The notes under the pieces were generated by a model. It had not been told where the DNA came from and did no database searches. It worked only from the letters and a program-made list of their open reading frames with translations. Positions 22,812-36,700 of a stretch of 64,000 bases of DNA are shown here, piece by piece (the first letter of the stretch is position 1; every line of letters begins with the position of its first letter). The translations under genes and the position numbers were made by a program. The DNA is from Cyanoderma ruficeps (Eukaryota > Chordata > Aves > Passeriformes > Timaliidae): contig VZDJ01007755.1 of the NCBI GenBank assembly GCA_008694505.1, positions 1,813,409 to 1,877,408 of the forward strand, read 5' to 3'.

Positions 22812-24198
22812 TGAACTGTCATGGGTTGACGCTGGGCAAATGCCAGTGCACCCATGAATGTATAGTTTTAATAAACTACTGTGAGATGTGACCGGAACAG
22901 AGCAAAAGCAGGCCTATCACTTGGAATAGGAAAAAAAAAACATTTATTAAACTACATGACAATAGACAATAAACACAAGAAAACAACCCAATCACCCAAA
23001 GGCAGAATAAGAAACCTCTCACAACACTTTTCCTCCTCCCCCCAATTTCCATCCTTTACAATGCTCGACAGTTGACACCAGCACGTACCCACATATCTAC
23101 TTGCTTAAACCTTCCACAACCCTGGGTACCTAACAAGCCATTATCCTTTAAAAAAAACAATCCTCAGTCCATCCAGAGAAAGAGAGAGTCTCTCTTGCAA
23201 CCACAGACAACCCCCACAGGAAAAACACAAGTCCATCTTCCCGTGCTCCCATGTCACCCATGGCACCACCCGGAAAACTCTACCATGGTGACCCTCTCCT
23301 TCCCTGTCACAGTGCTCTCGCCACCGTACAGGGACTAAGACTAGATAGGGCTCCTTTTAAGGATGTTTGGCTCAGTACCAAAAACCAGCCATCTCTTCCA
23401 TTGGGACTAGCAGTCCCCCCCAAATTCACCCCTGGGGCGGAGGGCTCCAAAAACAGGCCACAGAGTCTTTAGCTTGAACCAAAAAGCATCCACCCAAAAT
23501 ACAGTCTCATTTATACTCAGAAGAGTCAGGGTCTGTCTATGGCTCCCATTACGCAAGAGACGTCCAACTGCAAAGGCCACTCGTCTTCATCTCTGGCAAT
23601 CGGGGGAGATCCTTTTCATCTTCCTTTATCATCTTGGCCCAGGCTATTCTCTCTCGTCTAAAACCTCCAGCCATGAGGAACAGTGTGTGAGACAGTTCTC
23701 TTCTGCCTTAGAAAGAGTTAAAAGCTTTCATTCTCCCGGCGAGGTCAGGCACGGCAACTCCCACACGGCTCGGCTCGCAACTCCACTCGGCACCTGCTCC
23801 CTGGGGAAAGAGAGACGGGCCGAGGGGGGGGTGGGGGGGGTAGGGGACAGGGACGGGGAACGGAAGGCACCCAAGGGTCTCCACCCCTCCATCCTGACCC
23901 AGCTCCTGTCCCGTTCCTTCTCTTCCCCCCCCCCGCTTCTGGAGCCCAGGCCTACCCCAGCCAGGCCCACCTGGCTCTCCCCTCCCCAGCCGGGGAGAGG
24001 AGAGCGATGCTCCCCGCCGAAGCAGAGCCAGGAAAAAGAGGAAGTGCGTCGGGAGTCCTCGCTTTTAACCCCTTGTGTCCTCAGAGGCGTGTCCAAACTC
24101 TCAGTGGCCACCGAAGATGCCAACATCCAACCTGGCCACTGTGGTTTGACCTGAGTTTCTTAAAAAAACTCACTTCCTCCTCAAACCACGACATGAAC
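22812..24198 (-). mobile_element. Solo LTR of a class III (ERVL-type) endogenous retrovirus, with 5-bp TSD
   Basis: The element at 22817-24193 is flanked by the direct repeat TGAAC (22812-22816 and 24194-24198), a 5-bp target-site duplication typical of ERVL. Its + strand starts TGTCATGGGTTGA and ends TCAAACCACGACA, giving TG...CA termini that form an 11/13 inverted repeat. Read on the minus strand it has a GC-rich U3/R part, an AATAAA signal (TTTATT at 22943-22948 on +) and a 3' end of the kind seen in songbird ERVL LTRs. No gag, pol or env coding sequence is present, so this is a solo LTR or a non-autonomous element. The open frames within it (226 and 132 codons) arise from GC-rich sequence and are not judged to be genes. 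Confidence 0.8.
23822..23862 (+). repeat. G-rich tract with G-quadruplex potential, inside LTR
   Basis: Consecutive runs of about 8, 8, 4, 3 and 4 G occur on the + strand with spacers of 1 to 3 bases. The matching C-rich strand is the sense strand of the LTR. A separate run of C occurs near 23925-23935. Confidence 0.75.
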
Positions 24199-27100
24199 AA
24201 AGTATTGGAGTGTAGCAAATCTCACCCTGGAGTCAGCAGGAGTTTTTTGAGCTTTCTCTTTTAAATAATTGAGAAGATACAAAGAAAGGCACAGGAGTTG
24301 AGAAAATCTCTGATACCAGAAGTAAGAGCACCCTTAAAGGCAGCATTTTCTGAGAAGTGAGATGATACTGGGTGGTGCCAAGGTGTAAATCCATACTGGC
24401 ATAGGCACTGCAAGAGAGATTTGTGTGAGCCAGGGCATGGGTTGGTCCATGCACAGGCCACTCAGGCACACCTGAACCTCTGAGATAAAGATATTGACAT
24501 CCTTATAGAAATGCACCAAAACAATGTCACAGTAATCATGAGAGAAGATGCTTCAGATGCTTGGATGCATCTCTGTTGTAGAGATTAACCCTATCCCAGC
24601 TGAAACCAGGACACTCAGACAAGGAAAAATCTCAGCAATGGTAACGCTTGGTTTAGAAGTCAAGATAGAAAGTAATGAAAGCGATGAGAAGCGATGCATT
24701 TTATGTTGTTTCATAATTGGGAATCACAGCTTAAAAAGTTTAAAAGCTATTAATTTCAGAAATTTTTAGTACTGTTTTAGTATTTATTTATCCAGTGAGG
24801 TGACTGGAGTCTAAAAATTGACCAGTAGCAAGGAACAGAAAGGTTCAAACAGGCCAGTAACTTGGAGTAAAAAATAAAGGGAAACGAACTGGAACTAACA
24901 TTGACATTAGTGTGATCACATTAAAAAGGACAGAAAGCCCCAAGGTCCTACTGGCCTGTCTGAGTACAACAGTGCTGCTCACAGCAATGCCAATTCAGCT
25001 GCATTCAGCCACATGGGATCGAGGACAGGGAGAGTTAAGAACACTTAAAGTTTTAAAAGCAGAAAGTGTGCTTCTCAACTCAGTCCTGATGATAATCCCT
25101 GGAGCTGGCAATGTCCATGGGAATGATCCAGCAAGGCAGCATGGAAGTGATGCCATGAGAGATAGCCGTAATGTACCTCAGAGTCTTTTCTCATCGCCTG
25201 AGCTGAGTCACTTCCTGCAGATTCAGATTTTAACATTTCTTGTCATTTCTGCCTAGTCTGTGAGATAATTACAATTGCATTAAATGGCTGAAAGTAATCA
25301 TGCTTAAATGCTGCCACTGGAAATGTGACTCCCACCCCAGGTAGAGCAGTCCATGGGCAGAGGGGCACCTCTCCCCTGAGCTGTGTGGAGCAGGCTGTGG
25401 TCTGGCACTCCAAAGACCATGCGAGAGAGATATCTCCCCTTGTTGGATTTTAGTTGTGGTGGTGTCAAAATGCAACAAAAGGAAAGGCGACAGCTTTAAT
25501 CTCAGATGGCTCTAGCGAGTCTGTAGGGTGCTCTGAATGTGCTTACCTCATTTAGTTTTGAGGAGAGGTAGCGTTAGTGTTTCAAATATGTATCTGGTCT
25601 ACGTTTGGGCCCTGACTATTTCTCCCTTAATAAAGGTAGCTGATAGCCTTGTGAAATGTTTTGTGGACCAGTTTCACACACAAAGGAAAAGTTAGGGAGT
25701 CTGCATCGCTTCAGCCTCTAACCTTAACCCAAAAAATTTTGATAATTAATGGACCTGGACTGATTTAATTTCATTTAGATTTTATTCCCTTGCTAATTAG
25801 TCTTTATCCTTGAGTATGTAAAAAAAACCCAAAAATCCTCTCTTATTTCATGTTTCTTCATAAATTTATAAAACTAGACAAAAGATTTCTCTATGCTCTT
25901 CATTCCTTCATCTGATTCAAATAAATGATATTTTGCTTTGAAAAGTTCTCTAATATTTTGTAACATAATCAAATGAGTACTGGGAATAAAAACCCCTACA
26001 ATTTAACTACAAAAACTATGCTGCAATTATGTCAGATAAAGCACAGACAGACGACCACAATCAGAAGCATAGACATTTACCCTCGCCCACACCAGACAAA
26101 TGGGGTCTTGTGGAAGGACTGAGGGACAAAAGTAAGGCTGGTACAACCGTGAAAGAACTTTTGGAGAAGTGAAAGAAACGGTTTCCCAACTCCTTACAGG
26201 AATGTAAGGCAGAAACATGCATTTCTAAACACTGTAAAAGGAGCTTAGAAAATGAAGGTGACTGCTGAAATCCACCTCTGCTGCTTCCAAGGCACAACAT
26301 CAGCTGTGGCCTGAAGCTGGGAAGTGTCCCATGACCTGGGAGATTATCCTGATTGTTGCTCCACAGCAGCTGAGGTCCATCTATGATGTCTCCTCTGCCC
26401 GAGATCAGTTGTGTGGTAGACGTCACACAGAGAGGTGAGACACAGGTGGCACAGAGGACGCCACATGTGTCCCTCTTCCTGGCCATGAGGCACACCCTGA
26501 GGTGCACAATCTCACTTTCTCCAGAAAGCATGAGCAAATGAACAGACACTGTTCAAATAGCCATTTTATTAATTGTGAAATCCATAGATATGAACAGAGA
26601 GGCTAAGAAAAAACAGCGTGGAATAGTGAGTGTCAGATGAGGAGGAGGAGCTGCAAATAAAAAGCATATCTGACCTGACCAGGGGGCTGTAGGAAATTAT
26701 GGCAGATCTTAATGGAATGGAGAATACGTGGGAGGTGCTCTACTGACACTAGCTCAGAGGTCACCTGGGACCTCTGGGTTTGGGACAACAAAGTTATCAG
26801 TACTATAAAGCTTCTTAAATTTCACTGGTGAAAGAAAAGGCAAGGGGTGTTGGGGGAATTAAGGATGGAGCCAAGAGTCCACAAGGGTTGTGAGTCACAA
26901 GGGAGGTTTTTGTTTTCCAGAAGAGATAAAAGCATCATCCACTTATCTGAAAAAACACAACAATGCACCAATTATTCCTGAGGAGCTCATAAAACATGTA
27001 TTAATGACCCCAGAGTGAAACAATGGAATTCTAGTTCCAGCATGCATATTTTCTGATGTAATACCCTGCTTTTTAATGTCTAAAATCCTAACTTACAAAA

Positions 27101-27257
27101 TAGGCTTTAAATAAAGACTGAATAATCGGTAAAGAGCTTACTGTTGAATTTTGAAACAAAACAATAATACATATCTAGGCCTGTCGAATTTTTCTTCCTA
27201 GACTTTAAGAAAAGTTCAAACCTCTAATAAGAGGGGATGAAGAAAATAAAAATGAGC
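24199..27257. other. Intergenic, no gene recognised
   Basis: Mixed-composition sequence without recognisable exons or RNA genes. The longest frame is a minus-strand frame of 162 codons (26061-26549) with no recognised family. No CR1 tail or LTR terminus was seen. Confidence 0.55.
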
Positions 27258-27757
27258 ATCACGGAATCACAGCATGGAAGGTGTAGGAAGGTACCTCTGG
27301 AGATCATCCAGCCCAACCCCCTGCTAAAATAGGTTCACCTGGAGCAGGTTTCACACAATCTCATCCAGACAACTTTTGAATATCTGCAGAAAAGGAGACC
27401 CCACAATCTCTAGACAGTCTGTTCCCGTGCTCTGTCACCCTCAGAGACAGAAAGGTTTTCTTCATACTGAGATAGAACTTCCTATGTTTTAGTTTGGGCC
27501 TGTTGCCCCTTGTCCTGGCCCTGGGCACCACTGAAGAGTCTGGATATTAACATAAATATTTGTATGCGTTGATAAGATCCCCTCCCAGTCTTCTTTCTCC
27601 AGGCTAAACAGGACCAGCTCCCTCAGCCTGTCTTGAGAGAGATGTTCCAGCCCCCTAATCATCTTTGTAAACCTCTGCTCTGGTAGTTGCTTGTCTTTCT
27701 TGTGCTGGGGAGCCCAGAGCTGGACAGAATACCCCAGATGAAGCCTGAATGCCACAC
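27258..27757 (-). repeat. CR1 LINE 3' end, antisense (~500 bp)
   Basis: This is the longest CR1 fragment in the window. The + strand starts ATCACGGAATCACAGCATGG and runs through CATCCAGCCCAACCCCCTGC, CAGGTTTCACACAATCTCATC, CTCCAGGCTAAACAGGACCA, CTCCCTCAGCCTGTCTTGAG and GGGGAGCCCAGAGCTGGACA. All of these are reverse-complement CR1 3' landmarks. Homology fades after about 27757. Confidence 0.93.
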
Positions 27758-30700
27758 CAATGTGATGGGACTTGAGTCCTCACCCAGCACAGGCCAACCT
27801 GCCCTGAGTCCTGTCCCATGCCTTCCAGGTCTGTCTGTTTACCTGCACCCCAAAAAAGTAGAACATGTAGTTGCTCTTCTGTTTTACTCAGATGGAATTG
27901 AGAGCCTTAGGGTAGTTTACTTCAGGTACTCCATTTTTTCAGTTATAAGAGGTATTTTTGCAGTGAATCTCCCCTACTTTGCTGCCACATTTAACCTTCA
28001 CATTGCCTAGGAATTTAGGAAATACTTGAAGGTCCTTCTGATGGCAGGTGGCAATCCTGGTCCCTGGCAGGGGACACACACAAGTACCTGCACCATAGTT
28101 AAGATATGGCATTCTCAGCCTGAAAAACTTCAGAAACACTGGAGAAGTTCATACAAACTTTCCAGCAAATTATGCCAGATTTCAGAGCATGTGTGGGATG
28201 TCTGAATTCACCCAGAGGAGAGCTGACACTGACATTTTGCTGCACAATCCTTCACCAAGACAATTCTAATACAAAGATGTAGCAAACCTGTACTTCTATG
28301 AAAGCATGAGTAGAGTGTATGGTCCTTTGCTGCTCAAAATGCATCAAGATTTTGTTCACTGCCACTACCTCCATGCTAGCACAGCACTTGTCTCTCAGCT
28401 TCTATCAGTAAGATCAGGTCAGCACAAGCAGAAGTCACAGGGATGTGAAACACATGCAGTGCTGCACTGGGCACCCCCCCAGACCTCCCATCTCCTTTTG
28501 TGGGGTGCACTTAACAACCAGCAGCCAGGAAAACCAAACAACAAGTGCTGCAGCGTGAGTTATATATTTCAGGACAAAAATAACCTCCCAAAGCAGTGAT
28601 GGCACCAGTGGCCACCCTCATCAACTTGAATCTTCTAATCTTCTGTAGAAACTGAGCTTCTGCCATTTGGCTTTCACTGGCTCAGTGGCCTGCACTCTTC
28701 CTGCAGTGCAACCTCAGAATGCTTATAAGAATATGTATTACTGTGGTAATGTTATAAAAAATAAGAAAATATTTCTTAAGATCACCTTCTATACCAGAAC
28801 TAGCAAGGCAAGGCAGTGACTGGCAAGATGTGTAGCAGGTGTCACAAGTACTGTAACGTGTGTGGTCTTTCCCAGGTGGAAGCCATGTGATGTTTTCTGA
28901 GAGGCTTTCAGGGTTGCAGAGCCTTGTGGATGCCCCTTCTGTAATGCCACAGCTTGCCAGCATTTGTAACACAGCTAGCAACTGTGGAAGTGGAGGGATG
29001 GTGTAGCTGCCTCAAACCCACCAGTGATTCTTCATTCCCCCAGTCATATTCTGCTGTTAGGCTAACTAATAACTGCACAGAAGTGACAGCATAATAATGA
29101 CCATGGCAGAAAGTCCCACAGGCTGTTGAAGACAGAGTTCCGTTTTTACTTCAGAAACCTTGAAATCATCTTCCAGAATGGGCCCAACGTAGGCAGCAAC
29201 CTGAAGATGATTCAAGTATAGTCAATAAAATGGGTTAATTAAAGGAAAACAAGTCCCCATGGAGAAGGAGAGAAAATACAAAACACTAGCCTGTTCTTCA
29301 CAATTCCTAAATTAATCCAGTTGTCATTGTAGACTAAGATTTGTCTTGATTTCTTTCTCCGCTATTCTGACCCTGGACAAGATTCCAGGTTGTCCAAGGT
29401 TTCCCTTGTCCCTGCACAGAGCAGTGACACCTAACACAGAGCCTTGCTGTGCTCACAGGGAGCTTCAGACAACAATTTTCACCCACAGAAGATTAAAGCA
29501 AGCTCTGTGGAATCCAGTTTACCCTTTGTGCAGGGGCAGCAGGGCTGGGTAAGCAACCAGCTGATTGTGGACTGAGCTGGTGACTGAGCTGTCAGGCCTC
29601 TTCCCACCCCTGCTGCTTCAGCCCATTGCAGGCTGGAGAACTAACTGTAGAAAATGAACCTTAATAAATTGTCCTCTCTTTTGTAAATTTATCCTGATCA
29701 CAGATTTATTTGCCTGCTGGGGTTGTGCATGACCTGGCCAAACATAAGCTGTCTGTAGCCAGATCCTCCCCACACCAGTTTGGTGTGGCAATCTCTGGAA
29801 GCAGTTAAAAAAAAAAAAATTCCTTCTCTGTTGCTGTGGCTGACAACCATAGCCATTTTTTATCTCCTAGCAGTGACAGAAATTGTGTTTGCTATTTTTT
29901 TTTCCTTTTTCCCATTAAAAAAACCTTTGGTTTCTTGATATAAAGATTTCACGAAATGCAATAAAACATCCCCTTATTATAACCCACATAAGACAATACC
30001 ACAAACCCTGGGATGCTCTTCTTCCCATCTCAATATTCAGTAGAAATGTAAATTGGATATCTGAGAGACAAGACAGTAGGATACAGTAGGATTAGACTCT
30101 TACTTCCTGTGCGAAATGAAGAATTAAATCTGGATTTGGTTGATCAGCACACATAGATTGTACAGTTGGCTATAACAAGTGACAATTTAGCAGCCTGAAA
30201 GATACCTCTCTGTACAGCCAAAGGAAAGGGGCATTGCTCAGTTTGTATTCTCCTCCCCAAAAAACTGAGTGAAGATCTGAAGATAGGGCACAAGGCCAGC
30301 TCTCTGGAGTGCTGTCTTAAGCCTTTGCTGCTCCAGCCAATGTTTTAGCATGATTGTATCAGGGAAACCAGATAGAGAAAACTCTTCTGTTCTTCCCGCC
30401 AGCTCTCAGTTAACCTCTGAGCCCTTTGGATTAGCAATATAGTGAAGATGTGTGCCTTGTGCATTTTTTGCTGACTTCCAAATTTCTCTGTAATGCTTCT
30501 TTCTGGGAAAGTGAGCAGTGAGGTCTGACTTTGGGGAATTGCAGTTTGATGGATGTAGGGGGCTTACATGTTTGCAAAGAAATGTCCTAATTTTCTTCTG
30601 ATTACTCTTTGTATACATGCCCAGAGATGTGGCTATAGGCCCACTTAGAGCTAATAAATACATTTGAGGCAGTGGGTGTTTTTAAGGCAAATTTAACCTA

Positions 30701-33700
30701 CTCAAACATCCAGTACAGAGCTGTAGCACCAAAAGGTTTGCTAGACACACTTTTTGTAGCAAAAGCAACACGGAAGAGCTGGAGTTTTCCTCTTCACGAC
30801 CAGCTCCAAGTCTTGCCCTTGACATTCATACTAGATTCAGAGGAGAGTGTCAGCATTAGCAAACCAGCTGCCAGGAGCCATCAGTGGCTCTGCCTGGCAT
30901 CCTTTCCTTCTTTCTTCCTGGGCTTCTCCAGCTGCCCTCTGAGCGATACTCACTTGCTCTCCCGTCTCCCTCTGCCCTGAAGGACACTGTCCCGAGGTGT
31001 GACACCCTGCCCTCTTCTGTCCTCATCAGAGAGTCCAGGGAGCAATTAAAATGCTGTTATAAATCATAGTTATTAGCCAAGTGACTCATCTTACAGCACC
31101 GAGAAGGAATCTCCTATCTCATGAGTTCGGGGTGTCTCTTACAAAGAGGGCTGGGGTGTTGATGAGCCTTTATGGTATCCTTATCTTGCATTTCCAACAG
31201 CAAAATCCAACCTGTGTTTTAGTTGTGCTGTTTATATATCTAATCAAAGTGGGTCAGGAAATGTAGAAGACAGCACCAAGGCTGCCTGAGAAACATAATA
31301 TTTGTCAGAGAGCATTAACTCAGCCTCCCTCTTTCAGGGAATGATAGATGAAGTGTGCCTGAAACTCTGTTTAGATTATGTGAAGTAATGCACTGGTGGT
31401 TACATTCATCCTAAGCAAATCATTTTCACTCACTTGAGCTGCCTTACAGAATTTTCCAATAACACTTTAAGCAGCCTTAAACAAAATGAAGTCCTCACGG
31501 GTCACTCACGTGGGAGTTCCTCCTGGAGCCCACTTGCACACAGTCAGGTCCAGAGGGCTCTACACCTAAAATAGAAGTGGGTCCCAGGCTAAAGCCTGCA
31601 TCAGCATCAGCAGCAAAGTTTGAGGGGTGCCAGGGCTGTTGTCCATATCCACTGCACAGTATTTAGCCTGGTTCAAGCAACAGAAAGCTTGACATTAAAG
31701 AAACCACAGCAGCTCTTTATGAAAGGATAGGGTGACTCTCATGACGGTTCTGAAAACTTTCTGGATGCCTATGGTCACCTGTGTCAGGGCAGCCACTCTC
31801 TCTCTGCTGGGAGCTGTTCCTCCTTTGAGTGGCATCGTCCCCAGGTAATATTCAGTGTGGGGGCATTTCCTGGGCCCCTCTGTTCAGGGACCATGCCTTC
31901 ATGTGGCCCTGCCAGTGTTCCAGCTCCAAGAGCTCTTTGGAAATAGGAACAAGCCAACATGATAACGCAGGGAGCCCATGCCAGGTCACACACCAGAAAA
32001 ATGGGCTCTGGAAGGACCAGAGCCAGCCTTGAGACCCATTCCTGCTTCTCCACAAGAGTAAGTGAAAGGGTTGCTCTTAAACTCAGCACATCTCTTACTG
32101 AAGCCCAGGGAATCTTACCAGAGGTAATTATGGCTTGCTCAATTCAATAATTACGCAGGGATATATTTCATTTTCATTCAGTGCCAGTTCTAAGATGAAG
32201 CGAATATGCTTGCTTAAGTTTAATATTTTTTAGGGAGGAGTGCTATAATATTCAGGGGAGGAATGCAATTAGATGAAGCATAATAATGTTTCTTCTAGTC
32301 TGCATATTTTTAAAGTATTTTACCTTCATCTGTTTTTAAAAGGAGCCTTTGTCAGTATCAGCTCCTGCTTTCATATGTGCTGTAGCCCCTGCAATTAAGA
32401 GTTCTGTGGATTAACTAAAAAGTCCCATTAAAAACTTTTCAGAAAATACTTTGAACGAGAGGGGGAAACCACTTAAGTCAGCTGCTTCTGTGCATGTCTT
32501 TTTGTGCTATGAAATATGACTTCAAAGAAAACCCTTCTGTTTCCATTTCAAGGTCTTTCTGTAAGGCAAGGAAGATAGGCAACCAGCGCTGGAATGCTGC
32601 CACTGGGAGATTTATTGGAAGTCTTGAAGGGCTCAGTGGACTGGGAAGGTAATTTTTGTATCCTACTGCACTCAAGACTGATTTAATTTTGTGTCAGTTC
32701 TGGAACTGCAACCAGAATATGAACTGTGAGTTTATAAATTGCTCCTCCGAGTCCCTGACCTTGCAAGGGAGGAGAATCTAGAAGGAGTTAGAAGATAAAG
32801 AGATCTTGCACAGCCAATCAAACACATTTCACTGGGTTAGTGGACCTCTTGCTTGTGCCTCATTTCACTCTCAAGCACTCTGGCTTTGACAGGATGCCAA
32901 TCTCCTTGTCAGCATCCAGGTTGCAAGGATTCCACTGTCCTTCAGGGTACATCTGACATACGGTTCAGATTTTTTTGAACAGAGGGCACTACTACTGCAA
33001 TAAACTGTGCATATAACAATCACTATTAGGAGTATTTTTTTTGTCTTATTATTATAATATGTACAAATCTTTAAGTGGAATTTCAAAGAAAATATTTAAG
33101 AGCAGCAAATTTCATTCAAATAGGAGGAAAAAAAATGTTAATTGGTTGATTAGATTTGGGAATATTGTCTAAAGAAGAATGTCAGAAGTTCCATTGTAAG
33201 AGTGATTTAAAAACATATTAGGCAAAGATTTTGGGAATGAATTTCAAAAAGCAGTGTTCTTTTGGCCAAAATTGAAGAGAAAATGACCTAATAGCAGTGT
33301 AGGATTTTTCGTCGTTCAGTTCCAGCTCAAAAATCTATGATTCAAGTTCTGAAAAGTGTAAAATCTATGAAGTCCCACTGGAAGCTAAGTTTCATTTCCG
33401 AAGAATATTTTATTAGAATAAATTGTGCTTTCTTGACATTAAATCATTGCTGTTCATAAGATATGAAGCACAGGGTGACTGCCTTTGAAAATAACTTCAG
33501 TAACCTGGGATTCATATAAATTCTACACTACAGTTGCCACAAGTTTTGATTTCTCTACAACTGATCTTCTCTGAAACAAGCAGAGCAGGGTTTAAATAAC
33601 ACCACACATATCAAAATACGTCAAAATAACATAGTCCTGTTGTAGAGGGTATTAGCACCATGACATGGCAGATCTCCACGTGGTGGGTGTATGACACAGG

Positions 33701-36700
33701 ACAGGGACCATCAGCTGGAAGCCCCTGAGCTGTGACTGGCTGACTAGTCACATGCTGCGGAATCCTATAATGGGTTTTTTGCCAAAAGAAAGCTAAATTA
33801 TACTACAAATGTTGCCTGAATATCAACTTACCCTATAAGCACTCATTGCACCAGGAGTGCTGTGCAATCAGTAATGGAAAGCCAAGTGGTCCATAAAGTA
33901 TGTCGGTGAGACAGAAAAAAAACAAAATCCCCCTGCTACATATCAAATCAACAAAGCCTTTCTGTATTATATACAGTTCATTTATAAATGTCACATGTGA
34001 TTAGCAGTGGTGGAGCTGTTAGGCAAATACATTTTCTGCCTTTATATTTGCTCCCTTGTCCATTTCAGCAGTCACTTCCCAGTTTTATCTTTTGAAGGAG
34101 TTATCTCAAGACCAGGTGGGAGGGAGACTATTACCTTCTGACTCCCCCATATCTTGTTCATTTACCACTGTGAACCAGAGACAAAGAATGATTGGCACAA
34201 AGTTTTTCAGGGAGAAATGTCTCCAGCATTGAGATATGTCACTGAAATGGGAAATTCCCTGGAGAAGTGATAGAAAATGCAGTATACTCCATATATTCTA
34301 CATCTTTATGGGATCACCAGACATTGTACATCGGTGACTGTAGAAATGTGCTATCTCTCTCCTTTCTCTTTCCATTCTCCCTTTTTTTTTTTCATCTCTT
34401 ATTGTTCCGTCACTTTTGGGACTTTTGGGCGTAGCAAGGGATGGGTTATTCTTTGTAACTAACCTATTGCAACACTAATGTAAGAGTCTTTTGCTGTCCA
34501 GAGCACTGTGAAAGGTTCTCAGTGTGCAATCCCATGTGAGATAGCCTATCTGATATCATCTTGGAATCCTTTGAATTCATTTACTTTATTCCCACTGGCA
34601 CTGGGGAATCCAAGTCATGCAACACGGTCTAGAAAATGTCTGACACGGTGGTTGGTTGACTTCAGCTGTAACTAGCAGTGGAAATATCAAATGGAAATTA
34701 CACATTTTTTTTGCCTCAGATAAGGCTGAGTGCCATGCTTCTCACAGTCACAATGTGATCACATCCTCTGCACTTGGTCGTGGTGACATTTTCCATTTCA
34801 CATTCTGAAGACTGTGGAAGACAATAGAACTCAAAAGACCACTATTTGTTCCCCCTTAAATTGGAAGCTGATCTTTCAAGTGTTCAGTAGGACTAATTGA
34901 ACCCCTAATTGAAAAACACACTCAAAAAAGTAAATACTGCCAGCAAGAATCCATAAATAAAATTTTTGATATATGCATGCCTGTGTTGGCCACACATACT
35001 TGGTCTAGTTGAGAACTGCAAAGACAGGTCACTGAAAACTCTGTAGGAACTAAATTAAAGGAGATGACACAAAGCCTAAAGCTTTATCATTACTGCTGAG
35101 TTATTGATGGCATTTTGCTTGGCTGGAGACAAGCTCTCTTCCTGCCCAAGCTAAACAGAACCCATCACATCTCCACAGAGGACTGAGATCCAGTCCCATC
35201 TAGGATCCAGGTTTCTGTTTCTGTGACAAGTACTTAATTCCAGGTGCTGACTTTGCAGCTGTCCTCTCATTTGAGAGGGTTGTGTGGTCATGTTATAAAC
35301 CAAGAAAATACAATTACAAAAGAAATATCAGAGAAAGAAACATGACATAATTTGATGCATGTTTAGCATTTCTCCCCATACTCCATCCCTTTTTGCATCA
35401 TCTATTAGAGATCTATAAGAGATCAAGAGATGCAAAGCTGCTCTAAAAGGCCATGTCTGTTACCTCCATTAGGATCCTTCAGGAGACAATTCTAAGCCAC
35501 CTTCAGAGGACACCAGAGGGCCAAACTATAAGCACACATGATTCTGGTGAGATGGAGCTACATCTCTAAGGCTTCAAGTGTTGGTTATCCTCACTGAGAA
35601 CCCCCTCCCCCCCCCAAAACAGAAACCACTGCCCTATTCCTTTGAGAGAAAGGTGAGGGGCATAGAGGAAAAACAGTACTGTCAAGCTCATTCTCTCCTT
35701 AATGAGATTTATCAATACATGAGAAAATCATCAACAGGATTTAGAAGCTGTTGCATTGAAACAGCTGCTTTAAGGATGTTTTTGTGGATGCTCGGTGTTC
35801 GGATACTTCCTTTTGGTGAGATTAATAATGACATGTTCTAAATGAAAGTGTCCGGCATGCATTTAGCTTGGAAAAATGTTGTCTTTGCTAGGTGTGTAGA
35901 GCTCTGAACCGTTGCAGAAAACTGTCTACAGTTGGCAGCCAAATGAAATCTCCAGGCTGTGTCTGCACTGGCTGTCTGTGCATGACACTGATGTCTCCTT
36001 TCTGCCTGCCCATACTCAGGCTTATTTCCACAAAAGTGAAATATTTTTCCACTGTCTACCTACAGCGTCTGCTACTGGAACATTGTCAAAGTAGTAGCTG
36101 CTGCATACTCAGCTCTGCAAATATGTGTCTCTTTTGAAAAAGGTTGTTGCAATTGCAACAGAGCTGGACTGTTGAATTGAATTGCTGAATTAACACTTCC
36201 ATTAATATTTAGACCTGTCATGCTCAAGAGAATGTTGTGAGCTAACATGTTTTTGTATGCAGCAAAGTTAAAAATCATGATGCTTAAACTGCGATATAGC
36301 TTGATGTGAAGTGAGCATTGTCTCCCATCATGTTTTTTTGCCTGAATGGAAGCTTAGCAAACATAAAACCTTTGAAGAAGTAGCTCTAATGGGTATCATT
36401 AGACATTGGCTGGCACTGATTTTACTCACCTTGCATATGTGCACTTTATTTTCAGTTGTGTTTTTAGGCGAAATATGCCTCTTGGGATAGTGTATGTTTA
36501 TAATAGGTAGCAGTGTTGAGAAATGCTCTGATGGCTCACCAAGGCTTATGCAGAGATAAACATATTGAAATAAAACTACTTCTGTGGCCACAGATTGGAA
36601 ACCTTTTCCATTTTTATTCTTTAGTTTTCACGATATGATTCATGTGTTGTGTCTTGCGTGAGCAGTTTGCAATGTGGAGTTACACATGCGAAGAAGAAAC

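Noticed and set aside
23728..24126. 132-codon minus-strand open frame
   Set aside because: It overlaps the same GC-rich LTR tract and is low-complexity Gly/Ser/Arg sequence without homology.
23474..24154. 226-codon + strand open frame
   Set aside because: It lies wholly inside the ERVL-type LTR in the GC-rich half, is antisense to the LTR, is rich in Pro/Ser/Arg from C-runs and has no domain. LTRs carry no such gene.
26061..26549. 162-codon minus-strand open frame
   Set aside because: No family recognised and no exon or promoter context. Length is possible by chance in a 64-kb window.
33685..33692. CACGTGG E-box as a regulatory site
   Set aside because: A six-base motif is expected many times in 64 kb and has no supporting context.
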